Below are positions 60,240 through 64,000 of a DNA stretch of 64,000 nt, one piece after another. The notes under the pieces were generated by a model, which saw nothing but the letters and a program-made list of their open reading frames with translations, searched no databases and was not told where the DNA came from. A program made the translations under genes and the position numbers. Source of the stretch: DASZBX01 sp035943635 (GTDB lineage: Bacteria; Actinomycetota; Actinomycetes; Streptomycetales; Catenulisporaceae); contig DASZBX010000085.1 in the NCBI GenBank assembly GCA_035943635.1, positions 1 through 64,000 on the forward strand. Reading direction: 5' to 3'. The first letter of the stretch is position 1. Each line of letters starts with the position of its first letter.

Positions 60240-61379
60240 GTGAGCACTCTCGATTGGCTGGCCGGGCACGCGGCGCAGCGGGAAGCGGACGGACTGCGCC
60301 GGCGGCTCGACCCCCGCGGCCCGCAGTCCGGGCATGTGGACCTGGCCGGCAACGACTACCTGGGCCTGAACCGCGACCCGCGGATCACCGCGGCCGCCGC
60401 GGCCGCGGCCCGGTTGTGGGGCGGCGGGGCGGCCGCGTCCCGCCTGGTCACCGGCACCACGACCGCGCACGCGCAGCTGGAGGCCGACCTGGCCGGGTTC
60501 CTCGGCGCCGAGGCCGCGCTGGTCTTCTCCTCCGGCTACCTGGCGAACGTGGGCGTGCTGACCGCGCTGGCCCGCCCGGGCGACCTGATCGTGTCGGACG
60601 CGCTGAACCACGCCTCCCTGATCGACGGCTGCCGCCTGGCCCGGGCCCGGACACAGGTGGTCGCGCACAACCGCCCGGAGGCGGTCGCCGCGGCGCTGGC
60701 CGAGCGGACCGAGGAGTGCGCGTACGTGGTGACCGACGCGGTGTTCTCGGTGGACGGCGACGCCGCACCGTTGGCCGAGCTGGCCGAGATCTGCGCCCGG
60801 TCCGGCGCCGTGCTGATCGCCGACGAGGCGCACGGCCTCGGCGTGTACGGCGAGGGCGGGCGCGGGGTGGCCGCGGCGGCCGGACTGGCCGGGGCGCCGC
60901 ACGTCATCCGGACCGCGACCCTGTCCAAGGCGCTCGGCTCGCAGGGCGGGGCCGTGGTCGGCTCGCAGGCGGTGGTCGACCACCTCATCGACACCGCGCG
61001 CAGCTTCATCTTCGACACCGGTCTGGCCCCGGCCTGCGTCGGCGCGGCCGCCGAGGCGCTCGCGGTCCTGCGGGCCGAGCCGGACCTGCCGGAACGGGTC
61101 CGGCGCAACGCCACCGCGCTCTACGGCTTGGCGACCGATCTGGGCCTGGAGGCCTCGCGCCCGGTCGGCGCCGTCACCTCGGTCGTGATGAGCAGCCCAC
61201 AGGCCGCCGTGGCGGCCGCGGCGTGCTGCGCGGACCTCGGAGTCCGGGTCGGCTGTTTCCGCCCGCCCTCGGTGCCCGACGGCCGTTCCCGGCTGCGCCT
61301 GACCGCGCGGGCGGACCTGGCCGCCGAGGACTTCGAGACGGTGCACGCCGCGCTGACCGCGGTGGCCAAGCAGGCTTGA
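60240..61379 (+). CDS. bioF: 8-amino-7-oxononanoate synthase
   Basis: This PLP enzyme joins pimeloyl-thioester and alanine in biotin synthesis. The 379-residue protein starts at GTG 60240. It has GNDYLGLNRDPRIT, LVTGTTTAHAQLEADLAGFLG, DALNHASLIDGCRL, a PLP-binding VLIADEAHGLGVYGEGGRG (Asp/His) and the Schiff-base Lys in TATLSKALGSQGG. It lies divergent from pdtaS with only 26 bp between starts, so their promoters overlap. Other bio genes are not in the window, so a related alpha-oxoamine synthase role cannot be fully excluded. Confidence 0.9.
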   Translation: MSTLDWLAGHAAQREADGLRRRLDPRGPQSGHVDLAGNDYLGLNRDPRITAAAAAAARLWGGGAAASRLVTGTTTAHAQLEADLAGFLGAEAALVFSSGYLANVGVLTALARPGDLIVSDALNHASLIDGCRLARARTQVVAHNRPEAVAAALAERTEECAYVVTDAVFSVDGDAAPLAELAEICARSGAVLIADEAHGLGVYGEGGRGVAAAAGLAGAPHVIRTATLSKALGSQGGAVVGSQAVVDHLIDTARSFIFDTGLAPACVGAAAEALAVLRAEPDLPERVRRNATALYGLATDLGLEASRPVGAVTSVVMSSPQAAVAAAACCADLGVRVGCFRPPSVPDGRSRLRLTARADLAAEDFETVHAALTAVAKQA

Positions 61380-61625
61380 GCGCCGGAGGGGGCGTAGCAG
61401 GCCTTGAGTAACTTGAGTACCGCGTCTCGCTGAAGCCTGCCGTCGGGGCCGGGCTCTCGCTCACCGTGCCCGCTTCGCTGCGCCCTGTTCCAGCCGTTCT
61501 CGTTGTGCTCCGCGCGATTCCCGGACAAACCCTGCGTGCGGGTCGCATATCCGGGCTCTCATCGTCCGGCCGAAGCCTCCTGGCGGGCGGCGGCCTTGAC
61601 CGAAACGACGCCAAAGTGTGCCGAA

Positions 61626-61682
61626 AGTGGTCCAGACCATTTTGGCCAGAGGTCTGGACAATGAGGATTGGTCTAGTCCACA
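61626..61682 (+). promoter_or_regulatory. Three DasR-type (dre) operator candidates upstream of nagA
   Basis: The 16-mers AGTGGTCCAGACCATT (61626-61641), AGAGGTCTGGACAATG (61648-61663) and ATTGGTCTAGTCCACA (61667-61682) each resemble the DasR operator ACTGGTCTAGACCACT; the first and third are closest. DasR represses N-acetylglucosamine genes until glucosamine-6-phosphate releases it. nagA starts 99 bp downstream. The other 300 bp of this gap (61380-61625 and 61683-61780) hold nothing I can name. Confidence 0.82.
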
Positions 61683-61780
61683 ATCAGTCTCGGCCCGGCA
61701 TCCGCTTGACTGGAGGGTCAGGTTCACCACCCACCGTCAGGCAGGCCGACCAGTCGCCCAGGTCCAGCAGGAGGAGCCGC

Positions 61781-62974
61781 GTGCCCACGATCTTCGCGCC
61801 ACGCGCGGTCATCGACGGACAGCTGACCGGCCCGGTCACCCTCACCGTGACCGACACCACGATCACCGCGCTGGCCTTCGGCCAGGATCCCGCGGACGCC
61901 GACGTGGTGCTGGAGCAGGGCATCCTGACCGCCGGCCTGGTCGACATCCAGATCAACGGCGCCTTCGGGGTGGACTTCAGCACCGCGACCGACGAGGACT
62001 GGGACCACGTCTCCCGCTCGCTGCCGGCCACCGGGGTCACCTCCTATCAGCCGACGTACATAACCGCGCCGCTCGGGCTGCTGCTCGGCCGGCTGCCCAC
62101 CGCCGGCGCGGCCCAGCGGCGCCAGGCCGGGACCGGCGTCGCCCGGATCCTCGGGATCCACCTGGAGGGCCCGTTCCTGTCTCCGGCCAAGCACGGGGTG
62201 CACGAGGCCAAGTACCTGATCGAGCCGAGCCCGGCCGCCGTGGACCAGCTGCTCGGCGCCGAGGGGCGCGAGTTGGTCACCATGCTCACCCTGGCCCCCG
62301 AACTGCCCGGCGCGTTCGAGGCGATTCAGCGGCTGACCGGCGCGGGCGTGCGGGTCTCGGTCGGCCACACCGACGCGACCGCCGCCCAGATCAAGGCCGC
62401 CGCCGACGCGGGGGCGACCCTGGTCACCCACATCTTCAACGCCCAGCGCGGCCTGGCCCACCGGGAGCCGGGCGTGCCCGGCCAGGCGATGGCCGACCGG
62501 CGCTACCACTGCGGCCTGATCGCCGACCTGATACACGTGGTCCCGGAGATCTGCACCCTGGTCTGGCGCGGCGCGCGCGGCCGGGTGGTCCTGGTCACCG
62601 ACGCCATCGCCGCGGCCGGCATGCCCGCGGGCGACTACGAGCTGTCCGGCATCCCGGTCACCGTCGGCGCCGACGGCGTGCCGCGCAACGCGGACGGCAC
62701 CCTGGCCGGCTCCGCGCTGACCCTGGACCAGGCCGTGCGCAACATGATCTCGCTCGGCCTGCCCGAGGCCGAGGTCGTGGACGCCGCCTCCCGGGTCCCG
62801 GCCGACGCGATCGGCCGCCCCGACCTCGGCCGGATCGGGGTGGGCGCCCGCGCCGACCTCGTGCTGTGGTCCGAAGACTTCCACCCGCTCCGCACGTGGG
62901 TGGACGGCAGAGAGGTCGCCGGCTCGTCCCGCGACCTGACTGCGCCCCGGGAATCCCTGGCGGTGTCGCCCTAG
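61781..62974 (+). CDS. nagA: N-acetylglucosamine-6-phosphate deacetylase
   Basis: The 397-residue protein starts at GTG 61781 after AGGAGGAG. It removes acetate from GlcNAc-6-phosphate, feeding glucosamine-6-phosphate to glycolysis and wall synthesis. GLVDIQINGAFGVDFSTA replaces the usual HGxxG metal site of the amidohydrolases, typical for NagA. GIHLEGPFLSPAKHGVHEAKYL holds the metal-binding Glu, with VSVGHTDATAAQIKAAADAGATLVTHIFNAQ supplying His and VLVTDAIAAAGMPAGDYEL the catalytic Asp. Three DasR-like operators lie upstream, so it belongs to the GlcNAc regulon. Confidence 0.95.
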   Translation: MPTIFAPRAVIDGQLTGPVTLTVTDTTITALAFGQDPADADVVLEQGILTAGLVDIQINGAFGVDFSTATDEDWDHVSRSLPATGVTSYQPTYITAPLGLLLGRLPTAGAAQRRQAGTGVARILGIHLEGPFLSPAKHGVHEAKYLIEPSPAAVDQLLGAEGRELVTMLTLAPELPGAFEAIQRLTGAGVRVSVGHTDATAAQIKAAADAGATLVTHIFNAQRGLAHREPGVPGQAMADRRYHCGLIADLIHVVPEICTLVWRGARGRVVLVTDAIAAAGMPAGDYELSGIPVTVGADGVPRNADGTLAGSALTLDQAVRNMISLGLPEAEVVDAASRVPADAIGRPDLGRIGVGARADLVLWSEDFHPLRTWVDGREVAGSSRDLTAPRESLAVSP

Positions 62975-63148
62975 AACGACCCGCCGCCGATCCCCGGCGC
63001 ACCGCCGGCCCGAACCCCCGCACGATGACGAGTGCCCGCACCACTCGTCCCGAGGGGACAGGCCGGCCGACACAGCCGCAGGCGCGGTGGAGGGCTGAGG
63101 GTCCCTCCCCCGCCGCCTGCGGTTCTGCTATTTCGGGGGGTCCGGGGC

Positions 63149-63853
63149 ATGGCGCGTCACGGTGTCCTGTCCGCGATCGCCGACGGCAACCACACCCGCG
63201 GCGGAATCGCGAGCTACCTGGAACGCAAGTCCACCGACCTGGGCCACGCGCTGACGGTCCTAGAAGACCTCGGCATGATCACCCGGGAGACCGACGCCTT
63301 CCACGGTAAGCGCTCGGCCTACCGGATCGTCGAGCCGGTGCTCGCCTTCTACTACGCGGTCATGCGGCCCGAGTGGTCCGGCCTGGAGCGCCCCGGCTAC
63401 GCGGACCAGGTCTGGGCCCGTGCCCAGGCCACCTTCCGCGGCAAGGTGCTCGGCCCGCACTTCGAACACCTGGCCCGGACCTGGACCCGGTGGTACGCCT
63501 CAGCCCGGACTCTCGGCGGCCTGCGCACGACAGTCGCCCACGGCACGATCCCCGACCCCGCGAACAAGACCAGCCACGTACTCGACGTGGTCGTGTTCGG
63601 CCGCGACGACACCGGCCGGGAGATCCTGCTGGCGATCGGCGAGGCGAAGAGCAACGACATCGTCGGCCGCGGCCACCTCCAACGCCTCGAACGCCTCCGC
63701 GCCCTGCTGATCGACCGCGACGAACGCGCGAGCGAGAACGTCCGGCTGCTGCTGTTCAGCGGCAACTCCTTCAACGACCAGCTGAGAAGGATCGCCGAGG
63801 CCCGCGACGACGTCGAACTGATCGACCTCGACCGGATGTACACATCCGACTGA
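63149..63853 (+). pseudogene. C-terminal fragment of an archaeal-type (DUF234) AAA ATPase
   Basis: From ATG 63149 the 234 residues match the C-terminal part of bacterial ATP-binding proteins of the archaeal-ATPase/DUF234 type: HGVLSAIADGNHTRGGIASYLERKSTDLGHALTVLEDLGMITRETDAF (winged helix), RSAYRIVEPVLAFYYAVMRPEW, and a nuclease-like tail with VLDVVVFGRD and AIGEAKSND. No P-loop or Walker motifs exist upstream; bases 62975-63148 have only GC-rich non-coding sequence. The ATPase half was probably lost. The remaining piece is open and could be expressed. The ExK-type core (GEAKSND) suggests a PD-(D/E)XK-like domain. Confidence 0.65.
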
Positions 63854-63921
63854 GTTCGAAGCCCCTACCGAACTGGATGCACTGGTTACATCTGGAAGAG
63901 CAACCCACCTAGCGTGGGTGC

Positions 63922-64000
63922 ATGGCCACATCCACCATCAGGATTGCTGTCACCAGCGAAGACCGCGAGCGGCTCGAACCCCTGGTTCGGGATTTCGCGG
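63922..64000 (+). CDS. Start of an antitoxin-like gene (truncated by window end)
   Basis: ATG 63922 opens MATSTIRIAVTSEDRERLEPLV, resembling the ribbon-helix-helix start of VapB-like antitoxins. TAGCGT at 63911-63916 lies six bases upstream and could be the -10 box of a leaderless message. Only 26 codons are visible, so the family is tentative. Confidence 0.45.
   Translation, partial: MATSTIRIAVTSEDRERLEPLVRDFA

Overview
The window is high-GC actinobacterial chromosome. GC-rich third codon positions, GTG/TTG starts, a nickel superoxide dismutase, a WhiB protein, the multifunctional Kgd-type 2-oxoglutarate dehydrogenase, candidate DasR operators and a Streptomyces-like order of housekeeping genes (dusB, glyS, zur, uppS, recO, leuA, era) all point to a Streptomycetales/Catenulisporales-like organism. 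I cannot name the species.

Layout. 1-3 kb: end of an HNH endonuclease gene, an ISAzo13-type insertion sequence inside a ~75-bp repeat array, and a repeat-containing phosphotransferase gene. 3-7 kb: an HtrA/DegP-type membrane protease and an MMPL exporter. 7.5-20 kb: an FxSxx-COOH (Fxs) peptide-modification island. 20-35 kb: a core block (dusB, ppgK, a lipoprotein, a sigma/anti-sigma-like pair, glyS, zur, a MITE, uppS, recO, leuA with a leader-peptide attenuator, a GNAT protein, a zinc ribbon, era). 34.4-35.4 kb: a VapBC module plus a hybrid orphan antitoxin. 35.5-44 kb: pgi, a two-component system, kgd and its small companion gene. 44-49 kb: a broken NACHT gene, an operator-controlled DUF4097/PadR operon and a second ECF sigma operon. 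49-55.5 kb: a structured two-copy repeat, an oxidoreductase, a second MITE, malic enzyme, a CGNR regulator, sodX/sodN and an anti-sigma/SigB-family pair. 55.5-64 kb: a membrane protein, a lipid kinase, whiB1, a PdtaS-like kinase, bioF, nagA behind three DasR-like sites, an ATPase fragment and a partial antitoxin-like start.

The most notable system is the Fxs island. Two 57-residue precursors (FxsA) with identical spacing end in F-x-S-x-I. One leads a minus-strand operon with the radical-SAM/SPASM cyclophane synthase FxsB, whose C-terminal HEXXH-type domain has lost its metal ligands, and an AAC(3)-fold acetyltransferase. Divergently lie a 39-codon small ORF, FxsC (TIR-like) and FxsT (ParA-like, central region, NB-ARC, TPR). 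Two closely related alpha/beta hydrolases flank the island: one is coupled to a gene with an HxD...H pattern, and the other follows the second FxsA. The family-level parts (FxsA/B/C/T) are known; the duplicated precursor plus duplicated hydrolase, the coupled HxD gene and the small ORF are the parts I cannot match to a description.

Mobile and selfish traces recur: one IS, two CTAG-bounded MITEs at gene ends, a toxin-antitoxin module with a shuffled antitoxin, and two eroded NTPase genes. No rRNA, tRNA, CRISPR array or prophage was recognised.
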